A stretch of DNA of 64,000 nucleotides from NCBI GenBank assembly GCA_018266255.1, contig JAFEAT010000003.1:124001-188000 (forward strand). Direction: 5' to 3'. A program made the position numbers and the translations under genes. Positions 33,676 to 42,365 of the stretch are shown here, piece by piece. The notes under the pieces are model-generated. The model was given only the letters and a program-made list of their open reading frames with translations. It was not told where the DNA came from and made no database searches. This stretch comes from Cyanobacteria bacterium SZAS-4 (GTDB taxonomy: Bacteria; Cyanobacteriota; Vampirovibrionia; Obscuribacterales; Obscuribacteraceae). How positions within the stretch are numbered: the first letter of the stretch is position 1; each line of letters opens with the position of its first letter.

Positions 33676-35505
33676 GTGGACGACGTCGAAGCAAAAAATC
33701 TATTTGCGAGAACAGGAATCACGTTAGGTGAGACTTTAGACGGTCGCTATCAAGTCGTTGAGATATTAGGTCGAGGCGGCATGGGCACTGTGTTCAGGGC
33801 GATAAACCTGTCGCTCAATAAACCGGTAGCTGTAAAAGCGTTGCATATGTCGCTCGACCAATTTGCAGAGATGCGTTTCAAGCAGGAAATCAAAGCAATG
33901 AGCATGTTGTCGCATCCTCACTTGATTAGTGTTTTGGATGCTGGCACCACTCCAGGTGGCACGCCGTACTTTGTCATGGAATTTCTGGATGGTCCGGCAT
34001 TGGGCGATCTGCTCAAGACTCAAGGCGTGCTCCCTGATGTTCGAGCGATCCGGATGTTTATCCAGATGGCGGATGCTCTTGCATATGCGCACGAACAAGG
34101 AATTATTCACCGCGATTTGAAACCGAACAATGTCGTTGTGCTTTCTAACCGCGGAAAAGACTTCATCAAGCTAGTGGATTTGGGAATCGCGAAACTGCTG
34201 ACACCCGGCGACCAGCAAGGGTTGACCGTTACTGGAGAAATCTTTGGCAGTCCAATCTACATGAGCCCAGAGCAATGTAGTGCTAAAGATGTGGATGCGC
34301 GATCTGATATTTACTCACTTGGTTGTTTGATGTTTGAAACCATATGTGGTGAACCGCCGATTAAAGGTGGCAGCGCATTGGAAACATTCAATTTGCATAT
34401 GACTTCCGAAGCACCGTTGCTCAGTGCGGTGCCGGGAATGCACATGACGCCCGCGTTGAAGGCGTTGGAACCAGTTATTGCTCGTTGCGTCAGAATTCGT
34501 CCAGAAGAGCGAATTCAAACTATGGCTGAATTGTCTGAGGCTCTCGAGCGAATCGATAGATCTAGTGCCGGCGGTCAACCTTCCGCTGCCTCGTCAGGAG
34601 TGAAACCTGCGCAATCAGTTGGTGTAAATCCTCGTGCTTCGTTATCGCCTGACGCGCAAAACGAGATTGGCTCGACTGTAATTACCGGCGCAAACAAAGC
34701 CTCCTCAGATAACATCAGCAGACCGGCGCGAGTTCAACAAGCTCCTCCTCATAGGGAATCAAAACCAGAGTCTCCGCTGGCCAACAAAAATCTTTTGGTC
34801 GGCGTCGGTGTGTTCGCTGTGGTGTTGATCATTGGTCTAGGCTCGCTTGCGTTACGTCGTAATCCACCGGCACCGGCTGTAGCTCCCGACCCAGTGACTA
34901 TGCCAACTTTCGCTCCACCTTCGCAGTTTAATCAAAGTCCCGTGGACTATGAAAAGCTAGCGAAGGAAATGGCGTCCAAGCAAATGGCGCGACGCAGCAC
35001 GGTTAGTTACCCAGAAAGTTCCAGTAAGTCCAAAGTCGAAGTTGTCGCAGTGTATATGGGCAAAAATCAGGAGGGTGGAAATCCTCAGCTGCCCGGAGAT
35101 GTGCAGGTCGATGTCAAATATTCTGACAAACCTGTGTCGTTGGTTTTGGTATCGTACATGCCAGTTAACTGGAAAATTATGCGAGATGGTCCGGCCGTCA
35201 AGATTTCCAGAATCATGGTGAGCAGTTACATGACACCAACAACGGTGACAGGAGTGCCAGCCGGCGTTCAGGTGGAAAAATCATGGTTCCCATTTTTGTC
35301 GGAAGACGGACGAAAACTAGACCACCCGCGAAGTGATAATCCGTTTGAAGTTTTTAGTATGGGCACCTCGCTTAATCCCGGCTCTGAGAGCGTCGAGGGG
35401 TCAAGCGACTTTCAAAACATGAAGAAGATTGTTGAGACTCATCTGGGTGAACCTCTGAAATCCTTTCAAGGGGCTTATTCCGATGACCATTTCACAGTTC
35501 AGTAG
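33676..35505 (+). CDS. Ser/Thr protein kinase 3 with unknown outer domain
   Basis: 609 residues from a GTG. Kinase domain about 25-295: LGRGGMGTVFRA loop, VAVK (Lys54), HRDLKPNN (Asp147), VDLG (Asp168; DLG in place of DFG, seen in active kinases), activation segment EIFGSPIYMSPEQC. A Ser/Pro/Ala-rich linker leads to one transmembrane helix (about 372-393). The outer part (about 395-609) has a Pro/Met-rich start and an alpha/beta-looking domain with VEVVAVYMGKNQ, VSLVLVSYMPVNWK and a C-terminal helix. That outer domain matches nothing I recognise and is the likely ligand-sensing part. Converges on the mocA-like gene. Confidence 0.92.
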   Translation: MDDVEAKNLFARTGITLGETLDGRYQVVEILGRGGMGTVFRAINLSLNKPVAVKALHMSLDQFAEMRFKQEIKAMSMLSHPHLISVLDAGTTPGGTPYFVMEFLDGPALGDLLKTQGVLPDVRAIRMFIQMADALAYAHEQGIIHRDLKPNNVVVLSNRGKDFIKLVDLGIAKLLTPGDQQGLTVTGEIFGSPIYMSPEQCSAKDVDARSDIYSLGCLMFETICGEPPIKGGSALETFNLHMTSEAPLLSAVPGMHMTPALKALEPVIARCVRIRPEERIQTMAELSEALERIDRSSAGGQPSAASSGVKPAQSVGVNPRASLSPDAQNEIGSTVITGANKASSDNISRPARVQQAPPHRESKPESPLANKNLLVGVGVFAVVLIIGLGSLALRRNPPAPAVAPDPVTMPTFAPPSQFNQSPVDYEKLAKEMASKQMARRSTVSYPESSSKSKVEVVAVYMGKNQEGGNPQLPGDVQVDVKYSDKPVSLVLVSYMPVNWKIMRDGPAVKISRIMVSSYMTPTTVTGVPAGVQVEKSWFPFLSEDGRKLDHPRSDNPFEVFSMGTSLNPGSESVEGSSDFQNMKKIVETHLGEPLKSFQGAYSDDHFTVQ

Positions 35506-35601
35506 TCACGGTGCAATCGCACAATTAGACGTATCCGAGTTGACTGAGAATCACGTCTTCAACTTCCACTGTTCCGGATTTGAGAGCAGCAGCGTGAGTT
35601 A

Positions 35602-36222
35602 CTAGTCTTTGGCCGCTGAAGTTTCGAGCTTGTTCAAGTCTTCTCGAAAATCTATGTCTCTGGAGCCGTTCGGAAAATCTATCAGCACAGGTGTTGAGCT
35701 TGTTAGGATGATCGATTTGGCGCCTTTGTCTCCTTCGAGTTTTAGAAGGTGGTCGAAAAAAATTGCTGGAAAAACTGCAGGAATTCCTGCGCTGTTTTCA
35801 TATTTGCACGCTATGATGTCGGTTTTATGTGACAATGCGTTTGCTGAATCAAGTAATTTTTGAACTAGACTTGAATCCACAAAAGGCTGATCACATGCGA
35901 GCAGCAGCACGTGCGTTGCATCTTCTGCGATGGCGAATTTTACAGCGCATTGAATTGAAGATGAGAGTCCGTTACTCCACTCTACATTTTGTAGGATGTG
36001 AAAGTCGGTCCCGCTGGAACCTTTCCGCTGACGCAGATGGTCGTTGATGGTTTCGAAGTTACATCCGAGCACAACACAAATGTGTTCGAGTCCGGCACTA
36101 TCGAGCGCGTCTAACGTCACATCGATGAGAGTTTTATTTCCAAGTTTTGCTAATTGCTTTGGACTGCCGAATCTAGATGACGCACCCGCTGCTAATATAG
36201 CTGCGACTATTTTAGTTGCCAT
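35602..36222 (-). CDS. mocA: MocA-like molybdenum cofactor cytidylyltransferase
   Basis: 206 residues, nucleotidyltransferase fold: ILAAGASSRFGSPKQLAKLG is the G-rich NTP-binding loop, LLLACDQPFVDSSLV carries the metal-binding Asp, and IPAVFPAIFFDHLLKLEGDKGAK is typical of the MobA/MocA group. MocA joins CMP to molybdopterin to make the cytosine-dinucleotide cofactor used by xanthine-dehydrogenase-family bacterial enzymes. Last gene of the aldehyde oxidoreductase operon, 15 bases after the XdhC-like gene; that context decides MocA over MobA. Confidence 0.85.
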   Translation of the reverse strand: MATKIVAAILAAGASSRFGSPKQLAKLGNKTLIDVTLDALDSAGLEHICVVLGCNFETINDHLRQRKGSSGTDFHILQNVEWSNGLSSSIQCAVKFAIAEDATHVLLLACDQPFVDSSLVQKLLDSANALSHKTDIIACKYENSAGIPAVFPAIFFDHLLKLEGDKGAKSIILTSSTPVLIDFPNGSRDIDFREDLNKLETSAAKD

Positions 36223-36237
36223 TTGTTTGGCTCGATT

Positions 36238-37377
36238 TCAAGCATTGGATGCGATCCGTTTGTCACTTGGTGCTGGCTTGGACGCGCATTCTGACTTGTT
36301 TTCCTGCCATCTTTCGTGAATGGCACCACTCAAATCGCGCAAATGTTTTGGTTGTGCTTTTCTCGATACGGTCTGGATTTCAGCAACGATTGAGAGTGCG
36401 ATTTCGCTTGGCGTTTCTGCTGCCATGTTCAATCCCACCGGGGCGTAGAATTCTGCGCGAGCGAGCATTGCAGCGGGGTCTGCACCGAGGCTGGCAAGCA
36501 TTTTCTCCGTTCGCGAGCGCGGACCCATGACACCTAGATAAGGCGGCAGATGGGGTATTAACTGATTCAGCACTTTAGTATCCAAATTCAAGTCGTGCGT
36601 CATCACAACTGCATATGAACGGTGCAAGGAAGGGATTTCTTCGAGCAAGCTCACGGATGCTCGCACGTCGTGCCTGGAGATACGCGAAACGTTCATTCCA
36701 ACTTCTTGCGCCAGCGATTGCAGGATACGTGCGTCTTCTCCATCTCCGAAAATTGCTAAATTGATAGCTGGCTCGAAAAATTCGGCGAAAACAGTTAGTG
36801 TTTGCTGTTCGATTTCTGTGAGCAGCAGGATGCTTTGCTTGTTTTGTTGAACTGCTTTGCAAATAAGCTCAAAGTCGGGTTGATAAGATTCGGAAATTCC
36901 GTCGATGAATGATAAATCTCCAGATTCGCTGATGCCAAAGCGCGCACCCACAGCTACTTTGCTCTTCTTGCTTTTCGAAGTTTCACTAACTTTTACAACT
37001 GTGAGCAAGACCGCCGCTTCGTGAAGTTCACATAACCACTGCACCGCATTTAGTGCACTGGCATTGGGTAGTGGTTCAACAAATACCTGAACGGTGCCAC
37101 CACAACCGAATGGGAATCCGCGTATGTCGTCTTCTTCGGACAGGTCGTACTCGACAATAAAAGGGCTGGAATTGCCATCCAGCCGACAGGCGATGTCTCC
37201 TTCGAGACAGCCCGCTGACAATCCGCCGCCGAAAGTGCCATCCTCGATTATCAGTGAACGCGAACCTGCGCTTCGGTAGGAAGGTCCGTTAGTACTGATC
37301 ACCGTAGCGAATGCGCACTTCTCCGATTGTTTTATTACACGGTCGTGCAGCATCAGAATGTCGTTGATTTCGCTCAT
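36238..37377 (-). CDS. XdhC/CoxI-family Mo-cofactor maturation factor (PaoD-like)
   Basis: 379 residues. The N-terminal XdhC domain has FATVISTNGPSYRSAG and the GCGGTVQVFVEPL motif. The C-terminal Rossmann domain has NLAIFGDGEDARIL and VMTHDLNLD, plus YLGVMGPRSRTEKML. These proteins bind the molybdenum cofactor, help its sulfuration and insert it into the large subunit. The start codon overlaps the stop of the large-subunit gene by one base (TAATG), so expression is coupled. In E. coli the equivalent paoD also follows paoC. Not a subunit of the final enzyme. Confidence 0.9.
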   Translation of the reverse strand: MSEINDILMLHDRVIKQSEKCAFATVISTNGPSYRSAGSRSLIIEDGTFGGGLSAGCLEGDIACRLDGNSSPFIVEYDLSEEDDIRGFPFGCGGTVQVFVEPLPNASALNAVQWLCELHEAAVLLTVVKVSETSKSKKSKVAVGARFGISESGDLSFIDGISESYQPDFELICKAVQQNKQSILLLTEIEQQTLTVFAEFFEPAINLAIFGDGEDARILQSLAQEVGMNVSRISRHDVRASVSLLEEIPSLHRSYAVVMTHDLNLDTKVLNQLIPHLPPYLGVMGPRSRTEKMLASLGADPAAMLARAEFYAPVGLNMAAETPSEIALSIVAEIQTVSRKAQPKHLRDLSGAIHERWQENKSECASKPAPSDKRIASNA

Positions 37378-39719
37378 TACGTGGATTCGCCCATCAGGTC
37401 TTCGATTCGAATCGGTAAATTTCTGACACGAATTCCGGTGGCGTGATGCACCGCGTTTGCGAGCGCTGGAGCCAATCCCGCCAGCCCGATTTCACCGATG
37501 CCTCTGGCGCCGTATTCATTCAATTCAGTGTTCGGCACTTCCAGGAAGTGAACATCCATTTTTGGCATGTCAGCGTTAACAGGCAATATGTAGTCTGCCA
37601 GGCTGCTGTTAATTGGTGCGCCTTTCGTTGGTTCATACTCGGTGCCTTCGAAGAGTGCCATTCCCAGACCCATTACGATTGCGCCTTCAATCTGGTTGCG
37701 TCCAGTTTTCGGATTCATGATTTTGCCGGCATCAATGACTGTGACGACGCGACTAACGCGTAATCTGGCAAGTTCTTCTTGCCATGTCACTTCCACAAAA
37801 TGAACGCCATACGAATGCATCGACGATTGTTTCTTACCTGAAAACGTGCCGGGCGAGCTTGCCTTGCCCGAAATCTTGTTCAGGTTGACTTGCTGCATCA
37901 CCGTTTCAAACGGAACACCTTCTTTGGAAGGCTGGTCTTTCCTATGTACGTTGCCGTTCGTCAGCGCCAATTCAGTCTTCTTCGCGCCGCTGAATTTTGT
38001 CAGTGGCGATTGAACTGCCGCGGTCAAAAGCGTGTCGACCGCCTTTTCAATCGCTTTGGTGGTGGCTGGAATGATTGATGCGATGCCCATCGAGCCGCCA
38101 GACAGAGGACCTGCTGGAAGTGATGTGTCACCCAGCACCACTTCGACTTTCTCAATCGGAATGCCTAGTTTGTCGCCCACTACTTGAGCAAATACTGTGT
38201 AGGTGCCAGTCCCGATATCCTGCGTGGCACTGGATACACGAGCAGTTCCATCATTGTTCAGTTGGATAGCAACTTCTGCTGGAAAACGTTCTGCAATCCA
38301 CGAAGCACCGGCGGTTCCCCACCCAAGTGTCAGTCCGTTTTTCTTCATTGAACCGATGCGAGGATCTCGCTGATCCCATCCGAACAAGTCAGCGCCTTGT
38401 TTGTAGCAGCCGATCAAGTGTCTGGATGCAAACGGTAAATTCAAACCTTCGTCGATAGTTGGTTCGTTGATGATTCTAAGTTTCACCGGATCCATCTTCA
38501 GCTTGATCGCCAATTCGTCCATAGCCGATTCGGTTGCGAACAAGCCTGGAACTGCGCCAGGACCGCGCATCGACGTGGGAGTGCCGACGTTGCGTCGACT
38601 CAGGGCGGATGTGATTCTCAGATTAGGTGTACTGTACAGGTAGCTCGTGCACTCACCGCAATTTTCTTTGTAGTCATCGAGCATAGACGTGTGATTGAAA
38701 TAATCGTGTTGGATCGAAGTCAGCTTGCCATCAGGTTGCGCGCTCAGTCTCACTCTTTGCTGCGTTCGTGGACGGTGACCAACTGCGTGAAAGGACATTT
38801 TGCGGCTGACCACAAGCTTGACAGGACGATTCAGTTTACGAGCAGCAGCTCCCGCCAGGGCGCAGTGCGACCACGGTGTAATCTTGCTGCCGAAGCCCGA
38901 TCCCAAGAATTTCGAGATCACTTGCAGATTTTCAGGATCTACACCGAGAACTTGAACGAGTACGTTTTTGTGATTGACGACGCCTTGTGTGGTTTCGTAC
39001 ATGGTGAATTTCGTGCCGTCGAAAACTGCGACAGTTGCATGTAATTCAATCACGTTGTGGGTTTGAGACGCCGTCGTGTATGTTTCGTCCAACTTGATCG
39101 CGGCGCTGTCGAAAGCTTTTTGTGCATCGCCGCGGTGGCTTTCTACTTTTACTTTATCGTCGGCAGTGAGTTTGGGCGATACGTTTGGCTTCTCTTCCTG
39201 ATAGGTAACTTTTACGGCGTCAGCAGCTGCTTTGGCCTGCTCGAATGTATCAGCGACTGCAAGCGCGACGTACTGACCGTAATATCGAATGATGTCGTCT
39301 TCTAGTGGTGGACGAGGCTCATCGGTGTATGCGGTGAATGTCGAATCAGGCGCAACACGAAACAGTTGCCCGATATTGGTGCGATGGTAGATCGCGTGCA
39401 CGCCAGGCATTTTTTCAGCTTCGGCTGCATCGATCTTAGTCACCTTGCCATTGGCGATGGTGGCACCGACGGGAACTGCATAAACCATGCCCGGAAAATT
39501 GTGGTCAGATGTATAGACAGCTTTTCCGGTCACTTTAAGTGGTCCATCAATTCGTCTGGTTTCGTGGCCGACTGATGTGCGCTTCGGCTCGAGGACCGCT
39601 GTTTGTGCAGGTTGCTGATTTGCTGGCGGTTTTTGATCTGTCGATGATTTTTGATTTGTTGATTGTTTGTGATCTGCCGATTGTTTTTGTTTCGGATTCG
39701 AATCTTTATTGTCGCTCAT
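37377..39719 (-). CDS. paoC: Aldehyde oxidoreductase molybdenum subunit (PaoC-like)
   Basis: 780-residue molybdopterin-binding subunit of the xanthine oxidase family. It has RIDGPLKVTGKAVYTSD, DEPRPPLEDD, the FGSKITPWSHCALAG cofactor loop, SMRGPGAVPGLFATESAMDELA, QDIGTGTYTVFAQV, and the catalytic Glu in GARGIGEIGLAGLAPAL near the C-terminus. The AYxCSFR signature of CO dehydrogenase is absent. The first 45 residues are an unusual Lys/Gln/Ser/Asn low-complexity extension. With the 2Fe-2S and FAD/4Fe-4S subunits upstream, it should form a PaoABC-type enzyme oxidising aldehydes (often aromatic) to acids. Substrate is inferred. Confidence 0.9.
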   Translation of the reverse strand: MSDNKDSNPKQKQSADHKQSTNQKSSTDQKPPANQQPAQTAVLEPKRTSVGHETRRIDGPLKVTGKAVYTSDHNFPGMVYAVPVGATIANGKVTKIDAAEAEKMPGVHAIYHRTNIGQLFRVAPDSTFTAYTDEPRPPLEDDIIRYYGQYVALAVADTFEQAKAAADAVKVTYQEEKPNVSPKLTADDKVKVESHRGDAQKAFDSAAIKLDETYTTASQTHNVIELHATVAVFDGTKFTMYETTQGVVNHKNVLVQVLGVDPENLQVISKFLGSGFGSKITPWSHCALAGAAARKLNRPVKLVVSRKMSFHAVGHRPRTQQRVRLSAQPDGKLTSIQHDYFNHTSMLDDYKENCGECTSYLYSTPNLRITSALSRRNVGTPTSMRGPGAVPGLFATESAMDELAIKLKMDPVKLRIINEPTIDEGLNLPFASRHLIGCYKQGADLFGWDQRDPRIGSMKKNGLTLGWGTAGASWIAERFPAEVAIQLNNDGTARVSSATQDIGTGTYTVFAQVVGDKLGIPIEKVEVVLGDTSLPAGPLSGGSMGIASIIPATTKAIEKAVDTLLTAAVQSPLTKFSGAKKTELALTNGNVHRKDQPSKEGVPFETVMQQVNLNKISGKASSPGTFSGKKQSSMHSYGVHFVEVTWQEELARLRVSRVVTVIDAGKIMNPKTGRNQIEGAIVMGLGMALFEGTEYEPTKGAPINSSLADYILPVNADMPKMDVHFLEVPNTELNEYGARGIGEIGLAGLAPALANAVHHATGIRVRNLPIRIEDLMGEST

Positions 39720-39731
39720 TGTTTTTCCGAT

Positions 39732-40733
39732 TTATGCTGTGGTGACAAGTTTGAGTGCATGTGTAAGGCAGCGCTTCGAAAGTTCGATTTTGAACTTATT
39801 GTGCGTCTGTGGCTTCGCATCTTTCAGGGCTGCATCGGCTGCTTTACGGAAGTTCTCCGCAGTCGGCGCGGTGCCAACGAGGACGCTCTCTGCTTCGGGC
39901 GAGCGCCATGGGATTGTGCCGACGGCTCCCAGTGCGACGCGAGCGTGAGCTATTTTTCCGTCCTTCACTTGCGTGATTACTGCTGCGGATGCCAGTGCAA
40001 ATTCGTAAGAAGCACGGTCTCGCAATTTCAGGTAGGTTGAATTGCTGCCAGGCGGCATCGGCTGGATTGACACGTGGGTGATCAAATCTCCGGGCTTGAG
40101 CACGTTCTCAACGTCTGGACTATTGCCGGGCAGAGTGTAGAACTGTGAGATAGGAATTTCTCTGTCGCCGTCTTTACCTGTGATATGTATTGTCGCTTCC
40201 AGCGCCATCAACGCTACGTTCATATCAGAAGGATTGCTGGCGATGCATTTATCGCTCGTTCCGAGCACTGCCATCATGCGGTTGTCGCCATCAATGGCTG
40301 CGCAGCCGCTACCCGGTTCTCGTTTGTTGCAGGCGAACTCGGTATCGCGAAAATATACGCACCTCGTGCGCTGCAGCAAGTTGCCACCGGTGGTAGCCAT
40401 GTTGCGCAATTGAGGGGATGCTCCTGAGAGCAATGCTTCTGAAAGAACCTGATAATGAGACTTGATATAGGGATGATGAGCTAAATCTGAATTGCGCACC
40501 ATTGCGCCAACTTTGACGCCGCCACCAGATGTGGTTTCAATTTTGTCTAACGGCAAATGGTTGATATCGATCAACTTGTTCGGTGTTTCAACCATCAGCT
40601 TCATCAAATCAAGCATGGTTGTGCCGCCTGCGATGAAGCGAATCTCGGCTCCTTGCTGAGCCGTTTTGTTTGCAGACCCTTCCTGGACCGCCGAATTTAT
40701 CTCTGATGTCTTCGTATAGGTGAACTGTTTCAT
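39732..40733 (-). CDS. paoB: Aldehyde oxidoreductase FAD/4Fe-4S subunit (PaoB-like)
   Basis: 333 residues from the ATG at 40733, seven bases after AAGGAG. The FAD-binding motifs are AGGTTMLDLM and the ATTGGNLLQRTRC region. An inserted loop carries four Cys (RTRC, FACNK, GSGC, DKC), the pattern of the extra 4Fe-4S cluster of E. coli PaoB and 4-hydroxybenzoyl-CoA reductase-type subunits, not of plain CoxM. The C-terminal part has YLKLRDRASYEFALASAAV and LGAVGTIPWR. It passes electrons from the Mo centre to the acceptor. The gene begins ten bases after the 2Fe-2S subunit ends. Confidence 0.9.
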   Translation of the reverse strand: MKQFTYTKTSEINSAVQEGSANKTAQQGAEIRFIAGGTTMLDLMKLMVETPNKLIDINHLPLDKIETTSGGGVKVGAMVRNSDLAHHPYIKSHYQVLSEALLSGASPQLRNMATTGGNLLQRTRCVYFRDTEFACNKREPGSGCAAIDGDNRMMAVLGTSDKCIASNPSDMNVALMALEATIHITGKDGDREIPISQFYTLPGNSPDVENVLKPGDLITHVSIQPMPPGSNSTYLKLRDRASYEFALASAAVITQVKDGKIAHARVALGAVGTIPWRSPEAESVLVGTAPTAENFRKAADAALKDAKPQTHNKFKIELSKRCLTHALKLVTTA

Positions 40734-40743
40734 TTGGGTCTCC

Positions 40744-41256
40744 TTACGACTTGCTGCGTACTTGCTGGATTGCAGAAACAATGTTGGCGTAAGCGCCGCA
40801 TCGGCAGATGTTTCCGCTCATTGCTTCGCGCACGTCATCGTCTGAATGTCCACACTGTTCGGTGAGCAGTGCCGCTGCCGACATCAATTGGCCTGAGGTG
40901 CAATATCCACACTGATAAGCGTCGCACTCCACAAAAGCGTCTTGAAGCGGATGCATGTGGTCTGGATCGCCCAGCCCTTCCACTGTCGTGACTTCGTCGC
41001 CGTCGTGCATGAGCGCGAGGCTCAAACAAGAGTTGATGCGCCGACCGTTGACAATGACTGTGCACGCGCCACATTGCCCGTGGTCGCATCCTTTCTTGGT
41101 GCCGGTGATGGCAAGATTCTCGCGAATGCAATCAAGCAAGCTGGTGCGTGGATCTACTTCTATTGAATACTGCTTTTTGTTTATTTTCAGCGTGACCGGC
41201 ATCGCCCCCGCGATTCGTGGCTTGCCGTCGGCGCCAACAGCTGCTTCTTGTACCAT
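40744..41256 (-). CDS. paoA: Aldehyde oxidoreductase 2Fe-2S subunit (PaoA-like)
   Basis: 170 residues. Plant-ferredoxin-like N-terminal domain with KKGCDHGQCGACTV and a further Cys in INSCLS (cluster II). The C-terminal helical domain has YQCGYCTSGQL and GNICRCGAY (cluster I). E. coli PaoA carries a twin-arginine signal for periplasmic export; here the N-terminus (VQEAAVGADGKPR) has no RR motif and no hydrophobic core, so this enzyme is probably cytoplasmic. First gene of the five-gene operon down to mocA. Divergent from the methyltransferase-like gene. Confidence 0.93.
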   Translation of the reverse strand: MVQEAAVGADGKPRIAGAMPVTLKINKKQYSIEVDPRTSLLDCIRENLAITGTKKGCDHGQCGACTVIVNGRRINSCLSLALMHDGDEVTTVEGLGDPDHMHPLQDAFVECDAYQCGYCTSGQLMSAAALLTEQCGHSDDDVREAMSGNICRCGAYANIVSAIQQVRSKS

Positions 41257-41351
41257 TGGAATCCCCTCGATTGTGACTGAATCAAGCTCAAGCGTTGATC
41301 AGAGTCTTCGAAAGATAGCGCAATTTCGTTTTCAAGGTGCTTAAAACAAAG

Positions 41352-42155
41352 ATGAATTCAGTCGATTGGCGTATTAAATTGGTGTACATTGATATACTTC
41401 AACTGCCCTATTTGGATATCCGCATGACCAATTCTGTGAAATTCGACTTTGAAGGTATCGTTTTCTTCGGACGCTGCATCAACGAGTACGTCTCGATGTT
41501 CAATCTCGATCTGCCCAGCATGCGTGGTCAGCAAATTTTAGATTGCAGCGCGGGACCCGCGGCCTTCGCGTTCGAGGCAGCGCAGATTGGCGTCCAAGTG
41601 ACTGCCTGCGATCCTCTTTACGTCAATGATGTGGCTACTCTGAAAACAATTGTCGATGACCATTCCGCTATCGTTTACGAAAAGCAGAAAGCTGCAATGC
41701 ACTTGTTTCACCCTGAAGTCGTGTCTGTGCCGCAGCGACGCAAAGCCATGGAAATGTTCTTGAAAGATTTCGTGCAAGGCAAGTTGATTGGTCGGTATGT
41801 GCCAGGAATACTGCCTAATCTTCCGTTTGCTAGTAATCAATTTGATACTACTCTTTGCGCCAATATGCTGTTTCTCTACAGCGATATCGCATCTGGTGGC
41901 ATGCTTCAAAATTCGACGATGGACTACAGCTTTCACTCAAAGGCATTACATGAGCTTTTGCGTGTGACGAAGAAAGATGTGCGCATCTATCCACTGCAGG
42001 GACCGAGTGTGACAGAGCATCAATACATCCCTCGCATTATGAAAGAATTCAGCAATGAAGGATTAAAGTGTGAATTAGTACCGGTTCAGCAAAGAGATAT
42101 TATCGGCGCAGAGAAAATGCTGCAAATTACTAAACCTGGCAGTTCGCCGGCGTAA
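41352..42155 (+). CDS. SAM-dependent methyltransferase-like protein
   Basis: About 267 residues. ILDCSAGPAAFAFEAAQIG is a motif I SAM-binding loop (a variant GxGxG) and VTACDPLY the acidic end of strand 2. LPFASNQFDTTLCANMLFLY and LHELLRVTKKDVRIYPL fit the later strands of a class I methyltransferase. Upstream GTG (41337) and downstream ATG (41424) are alternative starts. I favour 41352, about eleven bases after AAGGTG. The substrate is unknown. The ClpX-type zinc-finger gene follows 14 bases on. Confidence 0.7.
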   Translation: MNSVDWRIKLVYIDILQLPYLDIRMTNSVKFDFEGIVFFGRCINEYVSMFNLDLPSMRGQQILDCSAGPAAFAFEAAQIGVQVTACDPLYVNDVATLKTIVDDHSAIVYEKQKAAMHLFHPEVVSVPQRRKAMEMFLKDFVQGKLIGRYVPGILPNLPFASNQFDTTLCANMLFLYSDIASGGMLQNSTMDYSFHSKALHELLRVTKKDVRIYPLQGPSVTEHQYIPRIMKEFSNEGLKCELVPVQQRDIIGAEKMLQITKPGSSPA

Positions 42156-42169
42156 TTAGAGGTTTTGAT

Positions 42170-42355
42170 ATGAGTGAAATTTGCTCTTTTTGCAAAAAAG
42201 AAATCGAACAAGTGAAGAAAATGTTTCGCGCCGAAGAGGCAAACATTTGCGATCAGTGTGCGAAAAAGTTTCGCGACACGCTCGCTTCCTTCACCGAGAA
42301 TACAGATGGACTGCCGGCTCGCCCACCGCAATCCGACAAGCCTTCCAACAACTAG
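42170..42355 (+). CDS. Free-standing ClpX-type C4 zinc-finger protein
   Basis: 61 residues. CSFCKKEIEQVKKMF and ICDQCAKKF reproduce the four-Cys zinc-binding domain found at the N-terminus of the unfoldase ClpX, which binds adaptors and substrates and dimerises. Here it stands alone with a short polar tail (SDKPSNN). The ATG is preceded by AGAGG. A lone domain could bind ClpX adaptors or substrates, or act as a small zinc protein with no link to Clp. Probably co-transcribed with the methyltransferase-like gene. Convergent with the next gene, ten bases away. Confidence 0.75.
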   Translation: MSEICSFCKKEIEQVKKMFRAEEANICDQCAKKFRDTLASFTENTDGLPARPPQSDKPSNN

Positions 42356-42365
42356 ATTCGCAAGC

